A stretch of 8,263 nucleotides of DNA from Chitinophagaceae bacterium (GTDB taxonomy: Bacteria > Bacteroidota > Bacteroidia > Chitinophagales > Chitinophagaceae), in contig JAIEQT010000046.1 in the NCBI GenBank assembly GCA_019747455.1, positions 1-8,263 of the forward strand, given 5' to 3'. A model generated the notes under the pieces. It had not been told where the DNA came from. It saw nothing but the letters and a program-made list of their open reading frames with translations, and searched no databases. Both the position numbers and the translations under genes were made by a program. Shown piece by piece: positions 1 through 6,227 of the stretch (the first letter of the stretch is position 1; each line of letters starts with the position of its first letter).

Positions 1-86
1 GAGAGCCTGGATTCTACCGGTGGCTGGCCCTCTGCCTATCGTTTCAAGCGTTGCACTTATTCTATGAATTCAGGTTCTATTTGTGA
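1..86 (+). CDS. 3' end of an upstream gene, product unknown (partial)
   Basis: Only the last 27 codons are present, so no function can be assigned. All three forward frames are open from the window edge. I prefer the frame starting at base 3, ending with the residues FYEFRFYL and a TGA at 84-86, because this TGA overlaps the GTG start of the polymerase gene as GTGA, the usual sign of translational coupling in tightly packed operons. The alternatives end at TGA 65-67 (a hydrophobic tail) or at TAA 112-114 (a Ser/Gly-rich tail), and the second would overlap the polymerase by 32 bases. The first 60 bases contain 33 G or C, far more than the gene that follows, so this gene has a different base composition. 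A neighbouring sugar-biosynthesis, flippase or transferase gene would be expected here, but the tail does not say which. Confidence 0.45.
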   Translation, partial: EPGFYRWLALCLSFQALHLFYEFRFYL

Positions 87-1261
87 GTTTGGTAGCGCTA
101 TTGATGGTTATTAATCCTTTTTATTTAATGTTGTGCTTGCACTTTCTATTTAATGCTGTTGCATTGATCCTGGGTGTATTAGATGGTGGTGTGTTAGTAG
201 AGATTGAATTTATAGAATTCGATCCGATTGTTTTGTTTTATTCATTTTTAATACAAGTGTTTTTTCTATTATTGCTTTTGGGTTTTTATTTTTTATTTTT
301 CAATAGTAAAAATCCTTTTAATGAAATTCATTTGAGTTCTAGCTGGGGAAGGTTTCTGCTTGTAATTCAGGTGTTATACCTTGCTTATAGTTTCTATTAT
401 GGTGTAAATATAGCGGGTAATCATGCAAGGATTGAAGGTTTTTCTATTTTAAATTATTTATTCATAATTTTGCAGGTCGACATTCTTTTTTTGATTGTCT
501 CGGTTCTTTTGAAGTCCGAAAGACTTTTCTGGCTTAACTTATTTTTCTATCTGTTTTCTATGTTGTTGCGTGGTTGGATGGGTGGTTTTCTTATAGCCTT
601 TATTTTGTATCTTTCTCGATTTTATCCACTTAGGATTTCTTTTAGATTAGGATTTTCATTATCTGTTATTTTTTTATTTTTATTGATATTTTTACCTGTT
701 ATGGTCGATGTAAAATGGCATATCCGATCAGGTGGTTCGATTTTTGACTTTATGAGTTTAATAAGTGACTCATTTTCATTGGATAAATATATTTACTCCT
801 ATGGTTATCTTGTTAACAGATTTCAGCATCTTGGTCATGTTGCATTGTTGCTTGAGAATTCTTCTTTTTTACATGAATTGTATAAGGATGGTGTTTTTTA
901 TGGTTATTCGTTGGATGGGTTGCCTCAGTATTATGCCTTGAAGCTTTTTGGTGTGGACGGAATATTGTTAAACTCATTTATGGTCGGGCATTTTTGGGGG
1001 GATGGGGCAACATGGAATACTAACCCAGGTCTAGCAGGTTGGTTTGCTATTCTTGGGGTTGAGGTATTATTCATGCTTATCTATATGTTTTTAATTGTTG
1101 CTGTTCCTTATTATTTTATTAGGAAATATGCCGGTAATTCATTGTTTTTAATAAGTGCTAGTTTTTCGGTTGTATTTCTTTTTCATGGTTGGTTTGGTGC
1201 TTACTTAAATTTCATTGTGTATTCAATGTTGTTTATATTGATTAAAAAGGTTCGTATATAG
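83..1261 (+). CDS. wzy: Wzy-like O-antigen / oligosaccharide repeat-unit polymerase
   Basis: Probable inner-membrane polymerase that joins lipid-linked repeat units on the periplasmic side in the Wzx/Wzy pathway. The 392-residue protein is very hydrophobic, with around ten likely membrane segments: roughly residues 5-32, 48-73, 89-107, 122-143, one or two in 147-178, 188-208, 320-346, 353-372 and 374-388. One large hydrophilic loop lies at about 209-319, late in the chain, as is typical of Wzy proteins. It contains NRFQHLGH (245-252) and WNTNPGLAGWF (311-321), the latter resembling a conserved patch in repeat-unit polymerases. The GTG start at 83 follows a weak CAGG at 71-74 and overlaps the upstream stop as GTGA; ATG at 104 is a possible alternative without a visible ribosome site. 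Base composition is extremely AT-rich (10 G/C in bases 241-300), usual for serotype-specific polymerases. Assignment rests on topology, length and position, as Wzy sequences diverge strongly. A distant alternative is another multi-pass polysaccharide membrane protein. Confidence 0.75.
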   Translation: MSLVALLMVINPFYLMLCLHFLFNAVALILGVLDGGVLVEIEFIEFDPIVLFYSFLIQVFFLLLLLGFYFLFFNSKNPFNEIHLSSSWGRFLLVIQVLYLAYSFYYGVNIAGNHARIEGFSILNYLFIILQVDILFLIVSVLLKSERLFWLNLFFYLFSMLLRGWMGGFLIAFILYLSRFYPLRISFRLGFSLSVIFLFLLIFLPVMVDVKWHIRSGGSIFDFMSLISDSFSLDKYIYSYGYLVNRFQHLGHVALLLENSSFLHELYKDGVFYGYSLDGLPQYYALKLFGVDGILLNSFMVGHFWGDGATWNTNPGLAGWFAILGVEVLFMLIYMFLIVAVPYYFIRKYAGNSLFLISASFSVVFLFHGWFGAYLNFIVYSMLFILIKKVRI

Positions 1262-1268
1262 GTTTTTT

Positions 1269-2198
1269 ATGCAGAGCGAAGTTAAGGTGACGATTTGTGT
1301 TATTACATATAATCAAAAAGATTATATTGCGCGTTGCTTGCGTAGTCTGGTTGATCAGGTTACAAATTTTAAATTCGAGATTATTGTTGGTGATGACTGT
1401 TCTTCAGATGGCACTCGCTTAATCATTGAGAAATTCAAAAATCAATATCCTGATATTATTTTCCCATTATTTCATGCGACCAATGGTGGTCCTGTAAAAA
1501 ATATTATCGAAACTTATAAGCGTGCCAGAGGTGAGTATATTTGTCACATGGATGGGGATGATTATGCTCTGCCAGATAAATTGCAGAGACAGGTTGATGT
1601 CATGGATGCTAATCTTAATTGTATTATATGTGCGCATGATGTGGTGCTTGTCGATGAGGATGATAATTTAATTAAAAATGGATATATTTACAATCCGAAG
1701 GAAGTTTTGACAATTGATGATCTTTACAGAAAGCCATCTTCATTTGCCCACTCATCAAAAATGTTTAGGAATGTTTTTGATCATGGTTATTGGGATCGCT
1801 TGCCATTAGATACTCTTGATGTTGAACTTCATATCATGCAGGCAGAACATGGTGATGTTTTTTTTATTCGTGATGTTTTGGGCGCATACAGATTTGCAGT
1901 TGGAGTTACAAGGCATAACGGAAGGATCAATCCTGTAATCGTATCTGGCGTGAAAAGATTATATGGAAGAGCTTCAGATATGGGATTGAACTATAATAAA
2001 GAGTTAGCATTTGAGATGATGAGTTTTGCATACCAGTCGGCTGTTGTTGGCGATAGCATAGGTGTTGCTAAATATATGAAAGACTCAGTTGGTGTGCAGG
2101 TTATTTCAATTGTTCAGGTGGCAATGTATTTGTTATCTTTTTTCCCTAAGTTGTTTATTAGTTTCGTGAAGGTTCGCTCTAGGCTAAAAGGGTATTGA
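1269..2198 (+). CDS. Family 2 (GT-A fold) glycosyltransferase
   Basis: Cytoplasmic, inverting-type glycosyltransferase likely to add one sugar to the undecaprenyl-linked repeat unit. The 309-residue protein opens with the GT2 nucleotide-binding strand VTICVITYN (7-15). The GDDCSSDGT motif (41-49) follows, then NGGPVKNI around 72-79 and the DXD-type metal and nucleotide-sugar motif MDGDDY (94-99). Residues 181-192 (DTLDVELHIMQA) sit where the acceptor-side catalytic acidic residue is usually found. The C-terminal part, about 276-300, is hydrophobic and may bind the membrane surface. The start is ATG, 7 bases after the polymerase stop, so the two genes are probably co-transcribed; only a weak TAGG at 1259-1262 precedes it. 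AT-rich like its neighbours. The donor sugar and linkage cannot be read from sequence. Confidence 0.88.
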   Translation: MQSEVKVTICVITYNQKDYIARCLRSLVDQVTNFKFEIIVGDDCSSDGTRLIIEKFKNQYPDIIFPLFHATNGGPVKNIIETYKRARGEYICHMDGDDYALPDKLQRQVDVMDANLNCIICAHDVVLVDEDDNLIKNGYIYNPKEVLTIDDLYRKPSSFAHSSKMFRNVFDHGYWDRLPLDTLDVELHIMQAEHGDVFFIRDVLGAYRFAVGVTRHNGRINPVIVSGVKRLYGRASDMGLNYNKELAFEMMSFAYQSAVVGDSIGVAKYMKDSVGVQVISIVQVAMYLLSFFPKLFISFVKVRSRLKGY

Positions 2199-2394
2199 AT
2201 TTAGATTGCTGCACCTCTGTTTTGCTTATGTATCTAAATATATTGTCGTTTATGTTTAGCGATGGCTATGTTTTGTATAAAAGGCATGTCGTGTTTCTCA
2301 TGATCAATAGTGCACTAGTAATATATATTCAGAAAAATCCGTAATTTCCATTTTAATTTTTTGCGGCGTTGCCTTGTTTAACTTGAGGTTGGTT
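2199..2394. other. AT-rich intergenic gap with no recognisable gene
   Basis: This 196-base gap interrupts an otherwise tightly packed operon. I translated the three forward frames and recognised no protein remnant. The longest open stretch, ATG 2228 to TAA 2342-2344 (38 codons), has no ribosome site and no familiar motif. A TATAAA at 2276-2281 could serve as a -10 box but lacks a good -35 at the right distance, so a promoter here is only possible. No stem followed by a T-run suggests a terminator. It could be the scar of a lost gene or an untranslated leader for the next gene. Confidence 0.4.
2384..2388 (+). promoter_or_regulatory. Ribosome binding site of the GT-B gene (decides the start)
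   Basis: TGAGG lies 6 bases before ATG 2395. The in-frame TTG at 2374 has no such site in front of it, so ATG 2395 is preferred; the protein then begins MNKILMVDTTFP, the expected first strand of a GT-B N-terminal domain. Confidence 0.65.
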
Positions 2395-3495
2395 ATGAAT
2401 AAAATTTTAATGGTAGATACGACTTTTCCTATAAATACAAGAACGGAGCGTTTTAGGGAGTCGCTGCAAAAAAAATATAATGTGTTTGTTTGTGCTTGGT
2501 CTAGAGATAAGGTGGTTGAGCATGTCGATTTATTTAATTATTTTATCTATAGTTCTCATATTGGATATGGCAATCAGTTAAAAAAATTAATTCATCTTCC
2601 ATTTTTTTTCTTTTTCTTGCTGAGAGTTTCCATTAGAGTTCGACCTAGTGTGATATTTGCTAGTCATTGGGATTCTCTGATTTGTTCGACTTTAATTAAG
2701 TTGTTGTTTGGGGGGCGGATTAAGATTGTTTATGATTGTCTGGATATGCCTACTATAGGTAATGGGTTTCTGCATAAGTTATTAGTTTGGATCGAGCATT
2801 TATGTTTGAGGTTTACTGATTTAACCATTTTTGCTTCTCGTCATTTTAAGGATCTTTATCCAGAATATTTGAAATGTATCATTTTTGAAAACTATCCATC
2901 AAAAAGTGTCTGGGCTAGCCAAGTTGTTGTTCCTTCATGGTTTGATAGTCGAAATTTTGAATTATATAAATGTGAACGTAATATATCCTGGATTGGCGTT
3001 GTCAGATATCTTGATATTTTAGAAAATATTCTGGAGGCTATCTTAAATACGGATTACATGTTTTGTGTTTTCGGTGATGGACCTGATTTAAACGCCTTGA
3101 AGGAAATAGTTAAAAATAAGAATCTTGATAATCAGGTTGTTTTTTTTGGTCGATATTCTTCTTCGGATTTGAAGTTTATTTATAGTATTTCCGATTTGGT
3201 TTGGGCTGCCTATCCTACAAAAGATTTTAACGCTATTTATGCTATTTCAAATAAATATTTTGAATGTTCGTATTTTAATAAGGTTCCGATAATATCTAAA
3301 GGTACAAAGATGGCTGATGCTTTACATGAAAGCCCGAATGTTATCTTGTTGGATGAATATTCTGTTGAGGATATTAAAAGTAAAATTCTTTCATTTAAAG
3401 TTTCTGGTAATTTCCAAAAATATGAACCGGATGTGACATGGGAAGAGAGAGAGGACGAGTTGCTTTCTTATATGCAGGATAATCTATGCATCTAA
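2395..3495 (+). CDS. Family 4-like (GT-B fold) glycosyltransferase
   Basis: Probable retaining glycosyltransferase of the GT4 type that extends the lipid-linked repeat unit at the cytoplasmic membrane face. The 366-residue length is typical. The N-terminal acceptor domain begins with KILMVDTTFP (3-12) and has a hydrophobic patch at about 66-80 (LIHLPFFFFFLLRVS) likely to touch the membrane. The C-terminal donor domain contains VFGDGPDLNALK (225-236), the classic GT4 FGDGP strand-loop, then VVFFGRYSSSDLKFIYSISD (248-267). NAIYAISNKYFECSYFNKVP follows at 279-298, where E290 sits as the second acidic residue of the EX7E-type donor-binding region; its usual first glutamate is not obvious. The start at 2395 was chosen over an in-frame TTG at 2374 because of the TGAGG site. 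The gene ends in a 10-base overlap with the next glycosyltransferase. AT-rich (17 G/C in bases 2941-3000). Specific sugar and linkage are unknown. Confidence 0.85.
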   Translation: MNKILMVDTTFPINTRTERFRESLQKKYNVFVCAWSRDKVVEHVDLFNYFIYSSHIGYGNQLKKLIHLPFFFFFLLRVSIRVRPSVIFASHWDSLICSTLIKLLFGGRIKIVYDCLDMPTIGNGFLHKLLVWIEHLCLRFTDLTIFASRHFKDLYPEYLKCIIFENYPSKSVWASQVVVPSWFDSRNFELYKCERNISWIGVVRYLDILENILEAILNTDYMFCVFGDGPDLNALKEIVKNKNLDNQVVFFGRYSSSDLKFIYSISDLVWAAYPTKDFNAIYAISNKYFECSYFNKVPIISKGTKMADALHESPNVILLDEYSVEDIKSKILSFKVSGNFQKYEPDVTWEEREDELLSYMQDNLCI

Positions 3496-4265
3496 TATCT
3501 ATAATTACTCCTCTTTATAATAGTTCGGATTACCTTGAAACGGCTATCCAATCAGTTATTTCCCAAACGTATCGTAACTGGGAAATGATTATCGTGGATG
3601 ATTGCTCTAAGGACGATTCATTAGAGAAAGCTCAGCGTTATGCGGCACTAGATGCACGAATTAAAGTGCTCCAACTTGCGAAAAACTCTGGTGCTGCGGC
3701 AGCCCGTAATGCAGCAATTGAAATATCTAAGGGGCGCTTTATTGCTTTTTTGGATAGTGATGATTTATGGGAATTTAATAAGTTAGAACGCCAGATTCAA
3801 TATATGCTTATTAATGATGTAGATTTTTCTTACACAGCTTATGAAAAAATTGACGAGAACGGTAAGGCTTTTAGTGTTATGGGTGTGCCCCAGATAGTTT
3901 CTTATGTCGACTTGCTAAAAACCAATTGCATTGGCTGCTTGACAGCCATTTACGATACCAAAAAAATTGGTAAGGTATATATGCCTATAAATACCAAGAG
4001 AGAAGATTGTGCGACCTGGTTGGCAATATTAAAAAAAATTGATTATGCCTATGGTATGAATGAAGTGCTTGCTCAATATAGAGTCTATGACAGCCAAACG
4101 TCTTCTAAAAAGGCAAAAATGGCCAAAGAAAACTGGCGGCTTTATCGAGATGTTGAAAAGCTGGGGTTATTGAAATCGGTTTATTATTTTTCGCATTATG
4201 CTATTCGTGGTGTATTACGTACGAAGTTCCCGCGTTTAGCCCGTTTGATCAGGGTTCTTAACTAA
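3486..4265 (+). CDS. Family 2 (GT-A fold) glycosyltransferase, TuaG/WfgS-like
   Basis: Cytoplasmic inverting glycosyltransferase, probably the third extending enzyme for the repeat unit. The 259 residues hold a full set of GT2 motifs: SIITPLYN (5-12), IIVDDCSKDDS (35-45), NSGAAAARNAAI (67-78) contacting the nucleotide sugar, the DXD motif FLDSDDLW (88-95), and KREDCATWL (171-179), whose Glu-Asp pair supplies the catalytic base in this subgroup. Length and motif spacing resemble the short TuaG/WfgS-type transferases of O-antigen and capsule loci. The start ATG lies inside the end of the previous gene (10-base overlap) and has a CAGGA site at 3475-3479 with 6-base spacing, so translational coupling is likely. 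Composition is uneven: 16 and 18 G/C per 60 in bases 3481-3540 and 3721-3780, but 30 in 3661-3720. Its stop lies at the start of the decayed galE. Donor sugar unknown. Confidence 0.88.
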   Translation: MHLISIITPLYNSSDYLETAIQSVISQTYRNWEMIIVDDCSKDDSLEKAQRYAALDARIKVLQLAKNSGAAAARNAAIEISKGRFIAFLDSDDLWEFNKLERQIQYMLINDVDFSYTAYEKIDENGKAFSVMGVPQIVSYVDLLKTNCIGCLTAIYDTKKIGKVYMPINTKREDCATWLAILKKIDYAYGMNEVLAQYRVYDSQTSSKKAKMAKENWRLYRDVEKLGLLKSVYYFSHYAIRGVLRTKFPRLARLIRVLN

Positions 4266-4642
4266 CGTTGTTATTTTGGTCAGCGGTGGAGTTAATTATA
4301 TTCATTCGCACATCTTGATTGAATTTGTATCAACAGGTTTTTATTACTTTGTTGATTGATCTGTACTCCTTCGTCCGTTTTTTGCAGTATATGTAGTCCA
4401 CTATCCGTAAGTCTTTTGAATTTTAGGCATGTAATCAGTGTGATACCAATTTGTTGCAGTAAGAATTAATTTTTGCTTAATCGACATAGTGTTAATTGTG
4501 ATGGCCGCATGGTGATGGGGTTAAGCGTGATATTCCCGCTGTGATATTACGATAACGGCGCACATAGCAGTCAGGTTTGCTGCTGGTTTTGGCTGATGCC
4601 TGGCGTTGGCAGAAGAATAATCCCAATGGTTACGGGAGTTAA
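4264..4642 (+). pseudogene. galE: Decayed, internally deleted galE (UDP-glucose 4-epimerase) remnant
   Basis: The stretch between the last glycosyltransferase and the WbpV-like gene is not empty. The frame from 4270 reads VILVSGGVNYIHSH (to 4311), then ILIEF and TGF, and reaches a TGA at 4357. This follows the GalE N-terminus ILVTGGxGYIGSH, but two glycines of the NAD-binding motif have become N and H. Further stops occur at 4408 and 4417; LIDIVLIV (4477-4500) falls about 65 codons after the glycine motif, where GalE has IDxVIHFAG. The tail is much better preserved: RDIPA (4526-4540) matches GalE GDLPA; after one frame change YYDNGAHS (4545-4568) follows; after another, ADAWRWQKNNPNGYGS (4592-4639) and TAA match the GalE C-terminus closely. 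Intact GalE is about 338 residues, so roughly 620-640 bases are missing between about 4500 and 4525. It would have supplied UDP-Gal or UDP-GalNAc. Identity comes from recalled GalE sequence, not a search. Confidence 0.87.
4634..4638 (+). promoter_or_regulatory. Probable ribosome binding site of the WbpV-like gene, inside the galE tail
   Basis: GGGAG is the best Shine-Dalgarno match before ATG 4649, with a longish spacing of 10 bases. It overlaps the last codons of the galE remnant, whose TAA is at 4640-4642. Retaining this site may explain why the galE tail is better preserved than its head. Confidence 0.5.
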
Positions 4643-4648
4643 CAAATT

Positions 4649-5599
4649 ATGAATACTGTTTTGCTGACAGGCTCTACTGGCTTTGTCGGCTCAGCTTTGC
4701 TTGCTGAACTTAAAAAGTTACCTGAATTTCGGGTTATTGCTGCGGTTCGTTCTGCCGTTTCGCCTGCTTCTGATGATGTTGTTGTGGTTGGTAATATTGA
4801 CGGCACTACGGATTATTCGGCTGCACTTAACGGTGTTGATGTGGTGGTTCACGCAGCCGCGCGTGCGCATGTTATGCGTGATGAAGTAGCCGACACGCTG
4901 GCAGAGTTTCGTAAAGTCAATGTGGACGGCACGCTGAACCTTGCTAGGCAGGCTGCTGCTGCGGGTGTTAAGCGGTTTGTTTTTATCAGCAGTATTGGTG
5001 TGCATGGGCTTAATTCATCACGGCCCTTTACAGAAACAGATTCCGAAGCACCGCATGATGCTTATGCAATTTCTAAGTACGAAGCGGAGCAAGGTTTACG
5101 GAAGTTAGCTACTGAAACAGGTTTGGAGGTGGTTATTATCCGCCCGCCTCTGGTTTACGGAGGGGCTGCTCCAGGTAATTTTAGGAGTTTGATTAATCTG
5201 GCGAGTAAGCCGATTCCTTTGCCCTTCGCCTCTGTGAATAACAAGCGCAGTATGGTGTATGTGGGTAATTTGGTGGATTTGATCGTTCGCTGTATTCATC
5301 ACCCCAGTGCTGCCAATGAAACGGTTTTGGTGTCGGACGGTGACGATGTGTCGCTACGTTCGTTATTAACCATGATGCGTTCGGCGATGGGGCGTTCTGC
5401 TCGTTTGGTTCCGGTGCCGGTGGGGTTGTTTAAGCTGGCTGGTGCGTTAACGGGTAAGCGCGGTATGGTTGACCGGTTAGTGGGTGATTTGCAGGTGGAT
5501 TCATCGAAGGCTCGTTCTCTGTTGGGGTGGGTTCCTCCTTACACGGTTGAGCAGGGCATTGCAGCGACTGTGGCCGATTTTATGAGCAAGGATAAATAA
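4649..5599 (+). CDS. wbpV: WbpV-like SDR: UDP-4-keto-6-deoxy-GlcNAc reductase / NAD-dependent epimerase family
   Basis: Cytoplasmic extended-SDR enzyme. By family knowledge, WbpV of Pseudomonas and WreQ of Rhizobium reduce the 4-keto product of a WbpM-type dehydratase to a UDP-2-acetamido-2,6-dideoxyhexose such as UDP-QuiNAc. The 316 residues start with the NAD(P)-binding motif LLTGSTGFVGS (5-15), continue with VVVHAAARAHV (65-75) and FISSIGVHG (112-120, with the catalytic Ser region), and carry the YxxxK pair at Y139-AIS-K143. RPPLVYG (165-171) and the C-terminal LLGWVPPYTVEQGI (291-304) are typical of the family. Length matches WbpV (about 320). It is followed after one base by the sugar transferase and then by WbpM, and this context favours a reductase role over a UDP-glucose 4-epimerase, the label such genes often receive. 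Sequence alone does not fix whether the C4 product is QuiNAc or FucNAc. GC is clearly higher than upstream (35 G/C in bases 5401-5460). Confidence 0.85.
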   Translation: MNTVLLTGSTGFVGSALLAELKKLPEFRVIAAVRSAVSPASDDVVVVGNIDGTTDYSAALNGVDVVVHAAARAHVMRDEVADTLAEFRKVNVDGTLNLARQAAAAGVKRFVFISSIGVHGLNSSRPFTETDSEAPHDAYAISKYEAEQGLRKLATETGLEVVIIRPPLVYGGAAPGNFRSLINLASKPIPLPFASVNNKRSMVYVGNLVDLIVRCIHHPSAANETVLVSDGDDVSLRSLLTMMRSAMGRSARLVPVPVGLFKLAGALTGKRGMVDRLVGDLQVDSSKARSLLGWVPPYTVEQGIAATVADFMSKDK

Positions 5600-5600
5600 C

Positions 5601-6155
5601 GTGTTACGCATTTTTGATTTTACCTTTGCCTTGTTAGGGCTGATTTTTGCTTTCCCGGTGTTGCTGGCTATTTATGTGCTTGGTCTTTTCGATACCGGCT
5701 CGCCGTTGTTTCGTCAGGAGCGAGTAGGGCGACACCAGAAGCCATTCGTGTTGGTTAAGTTTCGTACGATGAAGATCGATACCGCGTCGGTAGCCAGTCA
5801 TTTGGCGTCCAGTGCATCGATTATCCGCATGGGTGCCTTCCTGCGTAAAACCAAGCTCGATGAGTTGCCACAGCTGTGGAATGTGCTCAAAGGCGAAATG
5901 AGTCTGGTCGGCCCCCGCCCAGGGCTGTTTAATCAACAGGAGTTAACGACTGAGCGTGCTCAGCGTGGTGTGTTCGATGTGCGCCCGGGTATCACCGGGT
6001 TGGCACAGCTTAGCGATATTGATATGTCGACGCCAAAACTGTTGGCCGAAACCGATCAGCGTATGATTCGTGAGCTTACCCTGGCTCATTATTTTAAATA
6101 TATCCTGATGACGGTGCTTGGTAAGGGCGCGGGTGATCGTGTACGCCCGTCTTAG
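5601..6155 (+). CDS. Initiating sugar-1-phosphate transferase (monotopic PGT, PglC/WreU type)
   Basis: Transfers a sugar-1-phosphate from a UDP-sugar to undecaprenyl phosphate, starting each repeat unit at the inner membrane. The 184-residue protein is a minimal bacterial sugar transferase with no added N-terminal membrane domain. It has one N-terminal hydrophobic re-entrant segment (about 4-30), then PLFRQERVG (35-43) and [10 protein letters not shown] (49-58). The catalytic Asp-Glu pair D87-E88 lies in [20 protein letters not shown] (85-104), followed by PRP and [10 protein letters not shown] (128-137). GTG is the start: it lies one base after the previous stop and has AAGGA at 5588-5592, 8 bases upstream. 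It sits where P. aeruginosa carries wbpL, but WbpL is a polytopic WecA/MraY-type enzyme, unrelated to this one. Flanked by WbpV- and WbpM-like genes, its likely substrate is the UDP-6-deoxy-HexNAc they make, as for Rhizobium WreU with QuiNAc; that specificity is inference. Confidence 0.92.
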   Translation: MLRIFDFTFALLGLIFAFPVLLAIYVLGLFDTGSPLFRQERVGRHQKPFVLVKFRTMKIDTASVASHLASSASIIRMGAFLRKTKLDELPQLWNVLKGEMSLVGPRPGLFNQQELTTERAQRGVFDVRPGITGLAQLSDIDMSTPKLLAETDQRMIRELTLAHYFKYILMTVLGKGAGDRVRPS

Positions 6156-6216
6156 CCAGCAGCAGCGGTGTGTGCGGGAATCAGTTATTGCCACGCAGTA
6201 AGGTATGTGAAGGATT

Positions 6217-6222
6217 GAGAGG
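6217..6222 (+). promoter_or_regulatory. Ribosome binding site of wbpM (decides the start)
   Basis: GAGAGG lies 5 bases before ATG 6228 but only 2 bases before the adjacent in-frame GTG at 6225, so ATG 6228 is the better start. The 72 bases between the sugar transferase stop and this start show no clear promoter or terminator. Confidence 0.6.
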
Positions 6223-6227
6223 TTGTG

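Noticed and set aside
2228..2344. Small ORF of 38 codons between the two glycosyltransferases
   Set aside because: There is no ribosome site before the ATG, no recognisable motif, and open stretches of this size are common by chance in such AT-rich DNA.
4454..4482. Promoter in the galE remnant (TTGCAG with TTAATC 17 bases later)
   Set aside because: The -10 match is poor and the AT-rich background makes such pairs common; not strong enough to annotate.
4527..4548. Direct repeat GTGATATT twice, 14 bases apart, as a possible regulator or attachment site
   Set aside because: Only 8 bases long, not repeated elsewhere, and it lies within recognisable galE coding remnants, which explain the sequence better.
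4718..5005. Minus-strand open frame opposite the WbpV-like gene, and similar ones at 5105-5302, 5634-5936, 5943-6194, 7299-7640 and 7824-8066
   Set aside because: These are antisense shadows of well-supported genes with clear family motifs; none has a domain or ribosome site of its own.
4649..5599. Calling the WbpV-like gene a functional replacement UDP-glucose 4-epimerase for the lost galE
   Set aside because: Its motifs and its place next to the PGT and wbpM fit the 4-keto reductase group better than GalE, and its length is shorter than GalE.
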